Of a stretch of 64,000 bases of DNA, positions 9,071 through 19,026 are shown in pieces (the stretch's first letter is position 1; each line of letters opens with the position of its first letter). Location: NCBI GenBank assembly GCA_944381935.1, contig CALWMN010000002.1, positions 1 to 64,000 of the forward strand, in the 5' to 3' direction. Under the pieces are notes generated by a model. That model had not been told where the DNA came from, searched no databases, and worked only from the letters and a program-made list of their open reading frames with translations. Both the position numbers and the translations under genes were made by a program. This DNA is from an uncultured Mediterraneibacter sp. (GTDB lineage Bacteria; Bacillota; Clostridia; Lachnospirales; Lachnospiraceae).

Positions 9071-9832
9071 ATGATGATAAAGATATTGCTGCACGGATGC
9101 AACGGAAAAATGGGGAGGATGATCACGGAGCTTGTGAAGAACGATGAGAACGCTGTTATCGCTGCGGGAGTGGACACCTTTACAGAGGTGCCGAATGAGT
9201 ACCCGGTATTCGGGACGATCGGAAGCTGTGATGTGGAAACGGACGTCATCATTGACTTTTCCAATGCAGGGGCGATGGATGCGCTCCTTGATTACTGCAT
9301 GGAGAAAAAGGAGCCGGTCGTGCTCTGTACAACGGGGCTGTCAGAGGGACAGATGAAAAAACTGGATGAGACGTCCAAGCAGGCGGCTGTCCTTAAATCG
9401 GCGAACATGTCCCTTGGGATCAACCTTCTTCTGAAGCTGCTCAGGGACGCCGCAAAGGTCCTGGGACCGGCAGGATATGACATTGAGCTGGTCGAGCGCC
9501 ATCACAATCAGAAGGTGGATGCTCCCAGCGGAACGGCTCTGGCGCTTGCTGACTCTGTCAATGAAGCGCTTGGCAATGCCTATACATATGTATATGACAG
9601 AAGCCAGGTGAGACAGAAGAGAGGAGACAGGGAGATTGGGATTTCTGCCGTCCGCGGCGGCACGATCGTCGGGGAACACGAGGTCATCTTTGCGGGGACG
9701 GATGAAGTGATCGAGTTTAAGCATACGGCATATTCCAGGAATGTATTCGCAAAAGGCGCTGTGGAAGCGGCAAAATTTCTGGCAGGAAAAACCCCCGGCA
9801 TGTATGACATGAGTGATGTGATTCAGTTTTAG
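9071..9832 (+). CDS. dapB: 4-hydroxy-tetrahydrodipicolinate reductase
   Basis: NAD(P)H-dependent step of the diaminopimelate/lysine pathway, supplying wall and lysine precursors. The 253 residues show the Rossmann motif GCNGKMG (9-15), the catalytic ERHHNQKVD region (142-150) with His144/145 and Lys148, and the substrate loop PSGT (152-155). An AGGAGGAG lies before the ATG. It begins a run with fbp (16 nt later) and a sigma factor. No other dap genes are nearby, so lysine genes are scattered. Confidence 0.96.
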   Translation: MMIKILLHGCNGKMGRMITELVKNDENAVIAAGVDTFTEVPNEYPVFGTIGSCDVETDVIIDFSNAGAMDALLDYCMEKKEPVVLCTTGLSEGQMKKLDETSKQAAVLKSANMSLGINLLLKLLRDAAKVLGPAGYDIELVERHHNQKVDAPSGTALALADSVNEALGNAYTYVYDRSQVRQKRGDREIGISAVRGGTIVGEHEVIFAGTDEVIEFKHTAYSRNVFAKGAVEAAKFLAGKTPGMYDMSDVIQF

Positions 9833-9847
9833 GGGAGAGAATAATTT

Positions 9848-11803
9848 ATGAAAGAACTGGAGACAAGATATCTTGAGAGACTTTCTGACCTGTATCCGAC
9901 GATTGCCGCGGCGTCCACAGAGATTATCAATCTTCAGGCGATTCTGAACCTTCCAAAGGGAACGGAGCATTTCCTGACGGATGTGCACGGAGAGTATGAG
10001 GCGTTCTCCCATGTCCTGAAAAACGGATCGGGCTCTGTAAGGCGTAAGATTGAAGACGTATTCGGGAACACAATGAGTGCCCGGGACAAACGCTCCCTGG
10101 CAACACTGATCTACTATCCCAAAGCGAAGATGGAGATGGTCAGGGAGACGGAGAGCAATATGGATGACTGGTACAGCGTCAATCTCTACCGCCTGATTGA
10201 GGTCAGCAAACGGGCGGCAAGCAAATATACCCGCTCTAAGGTGAGAAAGGCTCTTCCGAAAGATTTTGCATATGTGATCGAGGAGCTGATCACAGAGAAG
10301 GTGGCGGTGAATGACAAGGAGTCTTATTATAATGAGATCATTTCGACGATCATCCGCATTGGAAGGGCAGAGCAGTTTATCGAGGCGATCTCGGAGCTGA
10401 TCCAGAGACTGGTCGTGGATCATCTCCATATTGTGGGCGATATCTATGACAGGGGACCGGGACCTCATATCATTATGGACAAGCTGATGACGTACCATTC
10501 CCTCGATATCCAGTGGGGAAATCATGATGTCCTTTGGATGGGTGCCGCTGCCGGACAGAGGGGATGCATTGCCAATGTGATCCGTATCTGCGCAAGATAT
10601 GGCAACCTGGATATCGTGGAGGACGGGTATGGAATCAATCTGCTCCCGCTGGCGACATTTGCGCTCCGCGCATACGGTGATGACCCCTGTACATGCTTTA
10701 AACTGAAGACCCCCAAAAGAGCGGATACAACAGATGAGATGGAACTGAATCTTCGCATCCACAAGGCGATATCCATCATCCAGTTTAAAGTAGAAGGGCA
10801 GATTATACAGCGCCAGAAAGGGTTTCATCTTGACAGCAGGGCATTGCTCCACAGGATTGATTATGAGAAAGGGACCATTACACTGGAGGGGAAAGAATAT
10901 AAGCTGCTTGACACGAATTTCCCGACTGTAGATCCGTCGAACCCTTATGGGCTGACAGCGGAGGAAGAAGAGATCATGGAACGTCTGGAACGGGCGTTTA
11001 TTGGGTGCGAGAAGCTGCAGCAGCATATGCGTTTCCTCCTTGCAAAGGGCGGACTTTATAAGGTTTATAACAATAATCTTCTCTACCACGGATGTGTTCC
11101 GCTGGATGAGGGCGGAAACCTGAAAGAGGTGGAGGTCTTCGGGAAAACACACAGAGGGAAAGAACTTTACGACGTACTTGACAGCTATGTGAGGAAAGGG
11201 TTCTTTGCACTGGATGAGGATGAACGTGAAAACGGGAAAGATATTATGTGGTATATCTGGCTGCATCCGGATTCGCCTCTGTTCGGGAAAAACAGGATGG
11301 CAACCTTTGAACGGTATTTCCTGGCAGAAAAGGAGACGCATGTTGAAAAAAAGAATCCGTATTACTCGTTCCTGGAGAATGGGAAAGTGATGAGCGGGAT
11401 ACTCCGGGAGTTCGGCCTGGAGAGTGAAGAGGCGCATATTGTGAACGGGCATGTCCCGGTCAAAAGAAAAGACGGGGAAAACCCGATCAAGTGCGGTGGA
11501 AAAGTCATGGTCATAGACGGAGGGTTTTCACGGGCATATCAGAAGGAAACCGGGATCGCAGGTTATACGCTGATCTATAATTCCTATGGTTTGAGGCTGG
11601 TGGCGCATGAACCCTTTGAGTCGACAGAAGCGGCGATTGAAAAGGAGAAGGATATCCATTCCGAGAGTGTGGTCGTACAAAGAGTGATGGACCGCGTGCT
11701 GGTAGGGGATACAGATGTGGGAAGGGAACTCAAAGAGCAGGTACAGGATCTGGAGAGGCTTCTCGCAGCATACCGGAGTGGAGAGATCAATGAAAAAATA
11801 TAG
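9848..11803 (+). CDS. fbp: fructose-1,6-bisphosphatase, class III
   Basis: Gluconeogenic fructose-1,6-bisphosphatase of the Firmicutes-specific class III (B. subtilis Fbp/YydE type), a metallophosphoesterase. The 651 residues match the family. Metal-site motifs visible: DVHGEY (45-50), GDIYDRGPG and GNHD in the middle, and late conserved His residues (VNGHVPV). An A/T-rich GGGGAGAGAATAATTT leader holds the ribosome binding site. It lies 16 nt after dapB and 20 nt before the sigma factor gene, which suggests cotranscription. In the B. subtilis enzyme PEP activates and AMP inhibits (family knowledge). Confidence 0.95.
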   Translation: MKELETRYLERLSDLYPTIAAASTEIINLQAILNLPKGTEHFLTDVHGEYEAFSHVLKNGSGSVRRKIEDVFGNTMSARDKRSLATLIYYPKAKMEMVRETESNMDDWYSVNLYRLIEVSKRAASKYTRSKVRKALPKDFAYVIEELITEKVAVNDKESYYNEIISTIIRIGRAEQFIEAISELIQRLVVDHLHIVGDIYDRGPGPHIIMDKLMTYHSLDIQWGNHDVLWMGAAAGQRGCIANVIRICARYGNLDIVEDGYGINLLPLATFALRAYGDDPCTCFKLKTPKRADTTDEMELNLRIHKAISIIQFKVEGQIIQRQKGFHLDSRALLHRIDYEKGTITLEGKEYKLLDTNFPTVDPSNPYGLTAEEEEIMERLERAFIGCEKLQQHMRFLLAKGGLYKVYNNNLLYHGCVPLDEGGNLKEVEVFGKTHRGKELYDVLDSYVRKGFFALDEDERENGKDIMWYIWLHPDSPLFGKNRMATFERYFLAEKETHVEKKNPYYSFLENGKVMSGILREFGLESEEAHIVNGHVPVKRKDGENPIKCGGKVMVIDGGFSRAYQKETGIAGYTLIYNSYGLRLVAHEPFESTEAAIEKEKDIHSESVVVQRVMDRVLVGDTDVGRELKEQVQDLERLLAAYRSGEINEKI

Positions 11804-11823
11804 AAGGCAGAACAGGTGAGGCT

Positions 11824-12660
11824 ATGGAGAAAGAAGTGAATATACCGGAAAGCTCAATGACGGAACCCCTGAAAATATATTTAAGCGAAATCGGGCAGAT
11901 CCCTTTGCTGGGGGAAGAGGAGGAAAAGGAACTTGGACGGCGCATCTCTGAGGGAGATGAGGCGGCAAGGAAGAAACTTTCAGAGAGTAATCTGAGGCTG
12001 GTGGTTTCTCTGGCAAAGCGTTATACCGGACGCGGCGTGCCCCTTATGGACCTGATACAGGAAGGCAATATGGGGTTGATGCGCGCGGCGGAAAAGTATG
12101 ACTATACAAAAGAGAACAGATTTTCTACGTATGCTTCCTGGTGGATCAAGGAGGCAATGCAGCGGGCGATCGACCAGCAGTCCAGGGAGATCCGTGTCCC
12201 GGTGCATGTCGCAGAGAGCATGAAAAGAGTGCAGAAGGCGGCAAGGGAGCTCTCTCAGGATCTGGGAAGAGAACCCCTGCCGGAAGAGATCGCAAAGAAG
12301 CTGGGGGATAAGACGGAGGAGGACGTAAAAAATATTCTGACTTATCTTCAGAGCCCGGTTTCGCTTGAAACGCCTGTGGGAGAGGATGGAGAGAACAGCC
12401 TGGGCGATATGGTGGAGGACCAGACGGAGCCGACGCCTGAGGAGGCGATGGATGTGCTGGTGCAGAAGGAAGAAGTAAGCGAGCTGCTCGGTCTTTTGGG
12501 CGACCGGGAGCGCCAGGTGATCCGTCTCAGATATGGGCTGGAGGACGGCAAGACACACACGCTGGAAGAAATTGGGAAAATGCTTCATGTGACGAGAGAG
12601 CGTGTGCGCCAGATCGAGGCAAGAGCGATGGAAAAACTGCGGCAAAATGCAAAAAAATAA
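11824..12660 (+). CDS. RNA polymerase sigma factor, sigma-70 group 2 (RpoD-like)
   Basis: A 278-residue primary-type sigma factor without region 1.1. Region 1.2 is near the N-terminus (PLKIYLSEIGQIPLL), region 2 spans about 56-115 with the core-binding DLIQEGNMGL and the -10-recognition segment ending STYASWWIKEAMQRAI, region 3 follows (RVQKAARELS, about 137-146), and region 4 has the -35 helix-turn-helix VTRERVRQIEARAMEKL. It lacks the long acidic insert of the housekeeping RpoD, so it is most likely a secondary factor recognising RpoD-like promoters. Position after fbp hints at a link to nutritional state, but that is inference. Confidence 0.9.
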   Translation: MEKEVNIPESSMTEPLKIYLSEIGQIPLLGEEEEKELGRRISEGDEAARKKLSESNLRLVVSLAKRYTGRGVPLMDLIQEGNMGLMRAAEKYDYTKENRFSTYASWWIKEAMQRAIDQQSREIRVPVHVAESMKRVQKAARELSQDLGREPLPEEIAKKLGDKTEEDVKNILTYLQSPVSLETPVGEDGENSLGDMVEDQTEPTPEEAMDVLVQKEEVSELLGLLGDRERQVIRLRYGLEDGKTHTLEEIGKMLHVTRERVRQIEARAMEKLRQNAKK

Positions 12661-12662
12661 AA

Positions 12663-12730
12663 TCTCCCATGTATAAATATTGTTGGATTTGCAGATAGTA
12701 AAGATATAACAATATTTGTGGAAAGGGAGA
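12663..12730 (+). promoter_or_regulatory. promoter and long inverted repeat ahead of the lipoprotein gene
   Basis: A candidate promoter TTGGAT (12683-12688), 16 nt, TATAAC (12705-12710). Arms AAATATTGTT (12675-12684) and AACAATATTT (12708-12717) are exact inverted repeats, and outer arms TCTCCC (12663-12668) and GGGAGA (12725-12730) also match. The outer right arm is the ribosome binding site of the next gene. Confidence 0.5.
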
Positions 12731-12737
12731 CATTCTT

Positions 12738-13064
12738 ATGAAAAAAATGAAAAAAATTCTGCTGCTTATGACCTGTCTGTTTGTCCTGATGGGCACGGCT
12801 GCCTGCAGCAGCAAGGATAATGCTGACAACGGTGCAGACCAGACAACCCAGGATAATGACCGGAACAACGATAACGCTGCTGACAGAGATAACAGCAATG
12901 TCAATGATGCCACAAACGGCGACGGTATTCTGGATGATGCTGTGGATGATGTCACAGACGGAGTGGATGATGTGACGGATGATATCACGGATGGCGTTGA
13001 CAGGGCAGCGGATGATCTGACAGAAGACAATGGTGCCCAGAAGGATATGCAGGACGGTCGGTAG
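12738..13064 (+). CDS. small acidic lipoprotein
   Basis: A 108-residue predicted lipoprotein of unknown function. A Lys-rich start and hydrophobic core (about 7-22) end in a lipobox-like TAAC with Cys at about 23, so it should be anchored to the outer face of the membrane. The mature part is almost entirely Asp, Asn, Ala and Val, with a repeating DDVTDGVDDVTDD pattern of about 7 residues. Such composition suggests an extended or divalent-cation-binding segment. The ATG has GGGAGA 7 nt upstream. Its own promoter makes it independent of the sigma factor gene. I recognise no named family. Confidence 0.8.
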   Translation: MKKMKKILLLMTCLFVLMGTAACSSKDNADNGADQTTQDNDRNNDNAADRDNSNVNDATNGDGILDDAVDDVTDGVDDVTDDITDGVDRAADDLTEDNGAQKDMQDGR

Positions 13065-13090
13065 GATAATATTTGTGAAGTTTCATAAAA

Positions 13091-13129
13091 GGATGCCGCA
13101 GGACTGATAAGATCAGGCCCTGCGGCATC
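13091..13129 (+). terminator. hairpin between the lipoprotein gene and hisA
   Basis: Arms GATGCCGCAGG and CCTGCGGCATC form an 11-bp stem. The T run is poor (TGTGTTT), so termination may be partial. Confidence 0.6.
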
Positions 13130-13156
13130 TGTGTTTGAAAGGGAAGGAGAAAGGCG

Positions 13157-13924
13157 ATGAGGTTCAGACCCTGTATCGATATACATAACGGAAAGGTAAA
13201 ACAGATCATAGGGGGAAGCCTGGAGGATAAGGGAAATGTGGCAGATGAGAATTTCACGTCACAGCTTGATGCCGGATACTATGCCGGACTGTACAAAAAA
13301 GACGGACTTGCAGGGGGACATATTATTCTGCTGAATCCGCCGGGATCAGAATATTACGCAAAGACGAAGAGCCAGGCACTCAAAGCGCTAGGGGCGTATC
13401 CGGGAGGGATGCAGGTCGGCGGGGGGATCACGCCGGAAAACGCAGGAGAATATCTCGATGCCGGGGCAAGCCATGTAATTGTGACATCCTACGTGTTCAA
13501 GGACGGCATATTTTACAGGGACAGGCTGGAAAGACTGGTCAGTGCGGCAGGCAGAGAACATATCGTATTGGATTTAAGCTGCAGGAAAAAGGGGGACGGG
13601 TACTATGTTGTGACTGACCGGTGGCAGAGGTTTACGGATATGCGTCTTTCAGGAGAGGTTCTTGATGACCTGTCGGGGTACTGTGATGAATTTCTGGTCC
13701 ACGGTGTTGATGTGGAAGGGAAGGCGTCCGGGATGGAGACGGAACTTGTCAGGATGCTCGGGGAGTGGGGCGGCATTCCGGTCACTTACGCGGGAGGAAT
13801 CGGGTCAATGGACGATCTGGAAGAGTTCTCAGAAGTCAGCGGCGGGAGCCTGGATTTTACAATCGGAAGCGCCCTTGACCTTTTCGGAGGGCAGATACCC
13901 TATGAGACCGTAGCGAGGATGTGA
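13157..13924 (+). CDS. hisA: HisA-type ProFAR isomerase, eukaryotic (HIS6-like) form
   Basis: Isomerase converting ProFAR to PRFAR in histidine synthesis, a TIM barrel. The 255 residues look much closer to fungal HIS6 than to usual bacterial HisA: CIDIHNGKVKQIIGG (6-20), QVGGGI, VIVTSYVF, IVLDLSCRKK, DEFLVHGVDVEG and YAGGI are laid out as in the yeast protein (compared from memory). The barrel Asp8 and second-half Asp residues are present. An AAGGAG lies upstream of the ATG. No other his genes are near, so it is an isolated pathway gene, preceded by a lipoprotein gene and followed by secA. Confidence 0.88.
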   Translation: MRFRPCIDIHNGKVKQIIGGSLEDKGNVADENFTSQLDAGYYAGLYKKDGLAGGHIILLNPPGSEYYAKTKSQALKALGAYPGGMQVGGGITPENAGEYLDAGASHVIVTSYVFKDGIFYRDRLERLVSAAGREHIVLDLSCRKKGDGYYVVTDRWQRFTDMRLSGEVLDDLSGYCDEFLVHGVDVEGKASGMETELVRMLGEWGGIPVTYAGGIGSMDDLEEFSEVSGGSLDFTIGSALDLFGGQIPYETVARM

Positions 13925-13949
13925 ACTTTGTTAACATCTTATGAACTGG

Positions 13950-13978
13950 TTGAATTAGGGACAGGTTAGTGTTAGAAT
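13950..13978 (+). promoter_or_regulatory. promoter upstream of secA
   Basis: TTGAAT (13950-13955) and TAGAAT (13973-13978) are separated by 17 nt; the secA ATG lies 67 nt downstream. Confidence 0.65.
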
Positions 13979-14044
13979 GGAGAGCGGAGCAGTGTGCCGT
14001 TTTATACAACGGTCAGAATAAAAGTAAGGAGTAAATTACGGAAT

Positions 14045-16615
14045 ATGGGTATTATAGAAAAGCTTTTCGGAACCCACAGTGAGAATGAGCTGAAGCGTAT
14101 CTATCCCATCGTAGACAGGATAGAGGCTCTGGAGCCGGAGATGCAGGCGCTTTCCGATGAGGAGCTTAGGAGTAAGACAAGAGAGTTCAGGGAGCGGCTT
14201 GGCGAAGGCGAAACACTGGATGATATCCTGCCCGAGGCATATGCGGTTGTACGTGAAGGAGCGCAGAGAAGCCTGGGAATGAGACATTACAGGGTTCAGC
14301 TGATCGGCGGAATCATCCTTCATCAGGGCCGTATTGCCGAGATGAAGACCGGCGAAGGCAAGACGCTCGTCTCCACTCTGCCCGCATATCTCAATGCGCT
14401 TGAGGGCAGGGGCGTGCACATCGTAACGGTCAATGACTATCTGGCAAAGCGTGACGCCGAGTGGATGGGAAAGGTCCACGAGTTTTTAGGCCTGACAGTT
14501 GGCGTTGTCTTAAACAGCATGAATAATGAAGAAAGACGTGCGGCATATAACTGCGACATTACGTATGTGACAAATAATGAGCTGGGATTTGATTATCTGC
14601 GGGATAACATGGTGATTTATAAAGAGCAGCTTGTGCAGAGAGGGCTTCACTTTGCGATTATCGATGAGGTGGACTCGGTGCTGATTGATGAGGCGAGGAC
14701 TCCGCTTATCATATCCGGGCAGAGCGGCAAATCGACAAAGCTGTATGAGATGTGCGATATCCTGGCCCGCCAGCTCGACCGGGGTGAGGCAAGCGGAGAG
14801 TTTTCAAAAATGAACGCCATTATGGGAGAAGATATCGAGGAGACAGGCGACTTTATTGTAAATGAGAAAGAAAAGACGGTAAACCTGACCGAAGACGGCG
14901 TGAAAAAGGTGGAAAAATTCTTCAAGATAGAGAACCTTGCCGATCCGGAGAACCTTGAGATCCAGCATAATATCATTCTTGCCCTGAGAGCGCACAACCT
15001 GATGTTCAAAGACCAGGACTACGTGGTGACGCAGGACGGCGAGGTCATGATCGTGGATGAATTTACAGGGCGTATCATGCCGGGGCGCCGTTACTCGGAC
15101 GGACTCCATCAGGCGATTGAGGCAAAGGAGCATGTGAAGGTGAAGAGGGAGAGCAAAACGCTTGCCACAATCACATTCCAGAACCTGTTTAATAAGTTTG
15201 ACAAAAAGAGCGGCATGACCGGAACCGCGCTCACAGAGGAAAAAGAATTTCGGGATATTTATGGGATGGATGTCGTTGAAATTCCGACCAATGTGCCAGT
15301 TCAGCGTATTGACCTTGACGACGCCGTATATAAGACAAAGAATGAAAAGTACAGGGCAGTCATCGAGGCGGTTAAGGAAGCGCATGCCACGGGGCAGCCG
15401 GTCCTTGTCGGCACGATTACCATTGAGGTGTCCGAGCTTTTGAGCAAAATGCTCAAAAAAGAAGGGATTAAGCATAATGTACTGAATGCGAAGTATCATG
15501 AACTTGAAGCAGAGATCGTAGCGGACGCAGGAATCCACGGAGCTGTGACGATTGCTACGAACATGGCAGGGCGTGGTACGGATATTAAGCTGGATGAGGA
15601 GGCAAGGGCAGCCGGGGGCCTTAAGATTATAGGTACCGAGAGGCATGAGTCCCGGCGTATTGACAATCAGCTCAGAGGACGTTCCGGCCGTCAGGGCGAT
15701 CCGGGAGAATCCCGCTTCTACATCTCGCTGGAAGACGACCTGATGCGTCTCTTCGGTTCAGAAAAGCTGATGGGCGTCTTTAACGCGCTCGGCGTTGAGG
15801 ACGGAGAGCAGATTGAACATAAGATGCTTTCCAGTGCGATTGAAAAGGCGCAGAAGAAAATAGAGAGCAACAACTTTGGAATCCGTAAGAATCTTCTCGA
15901 GTATGACCAGGTCATGAATGAGCAGAGGGAGATCATATACGGGGAAAGACGCCGTGTGCTGGACGGAGAGAGCATGAGGGATACCGTCTATAATATGATC
16001 ACGGAATACGTGGAGAATACAGCGGACCGTTTTGCTTCCCCGGAGGCAGAGGCGGAGGAATGGGATCTGAAGGGGCTTGAGGTAAACCTCCACAATGTGA
16101 TCCCGCAGCTTGAGCTTCCGTCGATAAAAGAGTGTGAAGACATGCGCCAGAAGGAGTTAAAGCACCTGCTCAAGGAGAGGGCGGTAAAGGCGTATGAAGC
16201 CAAAGAAGCAGAATTTCCGGAGGCAGAGCAGCTTAGAGAGGTCGAGCGCGTGGTGCTTTTGAAAGTCATCGACGCAAGGTGGATGGACCACATTGACGAT
16301 ATGGACCAGCTCCGCCAGGGAATCGGGCTCCAGGCCTACGGACAGAGAGATCCGCTTGTGGAATACAAGATGATGGGATACGATATGTTTGGGGAGATGA
16401 CCAACGCCATCGCCGAGACTACGATACGGACGCTCTTCCATATCCGCGTGGAACAGAAGGTGGAGAGGGAAGAGGTTGCAAAAGTGACCGGAACAAACAA
16501 GGATGAGAGCGCCGTCCGCGCTCCGAAGAAACGCGAGGCGAAAAAAGTCTATCCGAACGACCCGTGCCCGTGCGGAAGCGGCAAGAAATATAAGCAGTGC
16601 TGCGGCAGAAAATAG
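14045..16615 (+). CDS. secA: preprotein translocase ATPase SecA
   Basis: Motor of the Sec pathway, driving unfolded preproteins through SecYEG at the membrane. Seen: the typical start MGIIEKLFG, Walker A MKTGEGKT, the [13 protein letters not shown] helicase box, TGTALTE, the second-domain AGRGTDIKL and [11 protein letters not shown] motifs, and a C-terminal SEC-C zinc domain [13 protein letters not shown] for SecB or ribosome contact. The frame stays open to a GTG at 13994, but homology and an AAGGAG upstream favour the ATG at 14045 (856 residues). It is followed 51 nt later by prfB, the usual Firmicutes order. Confidence 0.97.
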   Translation: MGIIEKLFGTHSENELKRIYPIVDRIEALEPEMQALSDEELRSKTREFRERLGEGETLDDILPEAYAVVREGAQRSLGMRHYRVQLIGGIILHQGRIAEMKTGEGKTLVSTLPAYLNALEGRGVHIVTVNDYLAKRDAEWMGKVHEFLGLTVGVVLNSMNNEERRAAYNCDITYVTNNELGFDYLRDNMVIYKEQLVQRGLHFAIIDEVDSVLIDEARTPLIISGQSGKSTKLYEMCDILARQLDRGEASGEFSKMNAIMGEDIEETGDFIVNEKEKTVNLTEDGVKKVEKFFKIENLADPENLEIQHNIILALRAHNLMFKDQDYVVTQDGEVMIVDEFTGRIMPGRRYSDGLHQAIEAKEHVKVKRESKTLATITFQNLFNKFDKKSGMTGTALTEEKEFRDIYGMDVVEIPTNVPVQRIDLDDAVYKTKNEKYRAVIEAVKEAHATGQPVLVGTITIEVSELLSKMLKKEGIKHNVLNAKYHELEAEIVADAGIHGAVTIATNMAGRGTDIKLDEEARAAGGLKIIGTERHESRRIDNQLRGRSGRQGDPGESRFYISLEDDLMRLFGSEKLMGVFNALGVEDGEQIEHKMLSSAIEKAQKKIESNNFGIRKNLLEYDQVMNEQREIIYGERRRVLDGESMRDTVYNMITEYVENTADRFASPEAEAEEWDLKGLEVNLHNVIPQLELPSIKECEDMRQKELKHLLKERAVKAYEAKEAEFPEAEQLREVERVVLLKVIDARWMDHIDDMDQLRQGIGLQAYGQRDPLVEYKMMGYDMFGEMTNAIAETTIRTLFHIRVEQKVEREEVAKVTGTNKDESAVRAPKKREAKKVYPNDPCPCGSGKKYKQCCGRK

Positions 16616-16666
16616 GGAAGAACATATAATTTATAAAAATAATGTTTTGTGAAAGAGGTGATTAAG

Positions 16667-17789
16667 GTGGTTTTACTGGATGAGCTGAAGTCAAGACTTA
16701 TGGCATATGAAGAACCGCTGAAAGATTTGAGGGATTCACTTTGACCTGGCGTCAAAGAAGCTGAGGATTGAAGAATTACAGAAGAGGATTGAAGAACCGG
16801 GTTTTTGGGATAACCCGGAAGCCTCCCAGCAGGTGATGAAGGAGATGAAAGGCCTTCAGGATTCTGTGGAACAGATTGAGAAGCTGTACACGGATTATGA
16901 AGATATGCAGCTTTTGATTGAGATGAGTGAGGAAGAGCCGGATGAGGAGACTGTCAGCGGCATTGAGGAAGAGCTGAAGCAGTTTGAAGACTCCTTTGAG
17001 GAACTGCGCATCGGCACTCTCCTGACAGGACCTTATGACCGGGACAATGCAATTGTCACACTGCATGCCGGAGCGGGGGGGACAGAGTCCTGTGACTGGG
17101 CGAACATGCTCTACCGCATGTACAGCAGATGGGCGGAGAAGAAGGGATTCCGTGTTGAAGTGCTGGACTGTCTCGAGGGAGATGTGGCAGGGATCAAGGG
17201 AGTTACGTTTGAGGTGGCAGGCGAGAACGCCTACGGGTATCTGCGCTCAGAGAAGGGCATCCACCGCCTGGTGAGGATCTCGCCTTTTAATGCGGCGGGC
17301 AAGAGGCAGACGTCATTTGCGTCCTGCGATGTTATTCCTGATATAGAGGAGGATATTGACATCGAGATCAATGAGGATGACCTTAAGATTGATACGTACC
17401 GTTCCAGCGGAGCGGGAGGACAGCACATTAACAAGACCTCCTCGGCTGTGAGGATCACGCATCTGCCGACCGGAATTGTAGTACAGTGCCAGAATGAACG
17501 GTCCCAGCACATGAACAAGGACAAAGCGATGCAGATGCTCAAGTCCAAACTTTATCTGATGAAGCAGCAGGAGCAGGCAGAGAAAATGTCGGACATACGG
17601 GGAGAGGTAAAGGATATCGGTTTCGGAAACCAGATCCGGTCTTATGTGATGCAGCCATATACAATGGTAAAGGACCACAGGACAAACGCCGAGGTAAGCA
17701 ATGTGAACAGTGTGATGGACGGCAATATTGATCCGTTTATCAACGCTTATCTGAGTATGAATGCAGAGGTACAGAAAGGGAGGAAATGA
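16667..17789 (+). CDS. prfB: peptide chain release factor 2, programmed +1 frameshift
   Basis: RF2 terminates translation at UGA and UAA. The gene is in two frames: a GTG start at 16667 (GAGGTG 6 nt upstream) gives 25 codons to CTT at 16739-16741, then an in-frame TGA (16742-16744). A +1 shift at CTT-T reads GAC from 16743 and continues to 17789, giving about 373 residues. The shifted frame holds the RF2 tripeptide SPF in VRISPFNAAG, and the catalytic GGQ in SSGAGGQHINKT. The TGA is autoregulatory: low RF2 favours the shift. Its stop overlaps the ATG of hom by 4 nt, indicating translational coupling. Confidence 0.96.
16725..16745 (+). promoter_or_regulatory. prfB programmed frameshift site
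   Basis: An AGGGA Shine-Dalgarno-like element (16729-16733) lies a few bases before the slippery CTT and the TGA stop followed by C, the conserved arrangement for RF2 autoregulation. Confidence 0.92.
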
Positions 17790-19006
17790 TGGTAAACATA
17801 GCAGTAATGGGATACGGAACAGTGGGATCAGGCGTAGTAGAGGTGCTGAATTTAAATAAAAACGTGATCACACAGAGGGCAGGCGACGAGATCAATGTGA
17901 AATACGTACTCGATCTGAGAGACTTCCCCGGAGATCCGGTCCAGGAAAAGATCGTCCACGATTTTGACGTGATCCTCAATGACCCGGACATCCAGATTGT
18001 GGTGGAGGTCATGGGAGGCGTGGAGCCGGCGCATACTTTTGTGAAACGCTGCCTGGAGGCAGGAAAGAGCGTCGCAACGTCCAATAAGGCGCTTGTGGCA
18101 AAGCACGGCGCAGAGCTTCTGTCCATTGCAAGGGAAAGGGACATTAACTTCCTGTTTGAGGCAAGCGTTGGCGGCGGGATTCCGATTATACGCGCGCTCA
18201 ATTCTTCCATGACGGCAGACGAGATTGAAGAGATCACCGGAATACTGAACGGTACGACGAACTACATGCTCAGCAAAATGTTTTACGAAGGGGCAGATTA
18301 TGACGAGGTGCTGAAAGAGGCACAGGATAAAGGATATGCAGAGCGCAACCCGGAGGCGGACGTGGAAGGGTATGACGCCTGCAGGAAGATTGCCATTCTC
18401 TCGTCTCTGATTTCGGGGCAGCAGGTGGACTTCGAGGATATTTATACCGAAGGGATCACGAAGATCACGAAAGAAGATATGATGTATGCCAAAGAGATGG
18501 GCATGACGATCAAGCTGCTTGCCTCAAGCAAGCGTCGCGGCAATCATCTCCATGCGATCGTTTCGCCGGCCCTTCTCGGAAAAGACCATCCCCTCTATAA
18601 CGTGGACGGTGTGTTCAACGCCATCTTTGTCCGTGGAAACGTCCTGGGAGACGCGATGTTCTACGGAAGCGGCGCCGGCAAGCTGCCGACTGCAAGCGCT
18701 GTCGTGGCAGACGTGGTGGACGAGGCAAAACACCTGCACCGCAACATTATGACCATGTGGAAGAGTGAAAAGCTTGAACTCCTCCCGATCCGCGATACGC
18801 AGAAGAGATTCTTTGTCAGGGCCAGCGGCGATATGGAGGCGCGCAGGGCCGAGGTGGAGGAATGTTTCGGCAAAGCCAGGTATGTGAAAGCGGATGGACT
18901 GGACGGTGAATTTGGTTTCCTGACAGAGGTGATGACAGAGGGGGACTACATGCAGAAGGCAGAAGGATTTCCGGGGATTCTCCATATGATCCGTGCGGAA
19001 GGCTGA
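17786..19006 (+). CDS. hom: homoserine dehydrogenase
   Basis: NAD(P)H-dependent conversion of aspartate semialdehyde to homoserine, the branch point to threonine and methionine. The 406 residues comprise a Rossmann domain with GYGTVGSG (9-16), the catalytic domain with the family pattern around the NPEADVEGYDACRK segment, and a C-terminal ACT-like region (RFFVRASGDMEA onward) that could give feedback control by threonine. The ATG overlaps the prfB stop. The next gene, 20 nt on, is an ApgM-like enzyme proposed elsewhere to replace homoserine kinase, which makes the pair a likely threonine module. Confidence 0.95.
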   Translation: MMVNIAVMGYGTVGSGVVEVLNLNKNVITQRAGDEINVKYVLDLRDFPGDPVQEKIVHDFDVILNDPDIQIVVEVMGGVEPAHTFVKRCLEAGKSVATSNKALVAKHGAELLSIARERDINFLFEASVGGGIPIIRALNSSMTADEIEEITGILNGTTNYMLSKMFYEGADYDEVLKEAQDKGYAERNPEADVEGYDACRKIAILSSLISGQQVDFEDIYTEGITKITKEDMMYAKEMGMTIKLLASSKRRGNHLHAIVSPALLGKDHPLYNVDGVFNAIFVRGNVLGDAMFYGSGAGKLPTASAVVADVVDEAKHLHRNIMTMWKSEKLELLPIRDTQKRFFVRASGDMEARRAEVEECFGKARYVKADGLDGEFGFLTEVMTEGDYMQKAEGFPGILHMIRAEG

Positions 19007-19026
19007 TGAGGTGAAAGGCGGGAAAG

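Noticed and set aside
9341-11452. A 703-residue open frame antisense to fbp
   Set aside because: It lies within the clearly conserved fbp gene, has no homology that I can see and reflects codon bias.
13994-14044. A GTG extension of secA
   Set aside because: The extra residues are not SecA-like and a ribosome binding site precedes the internal ATG.
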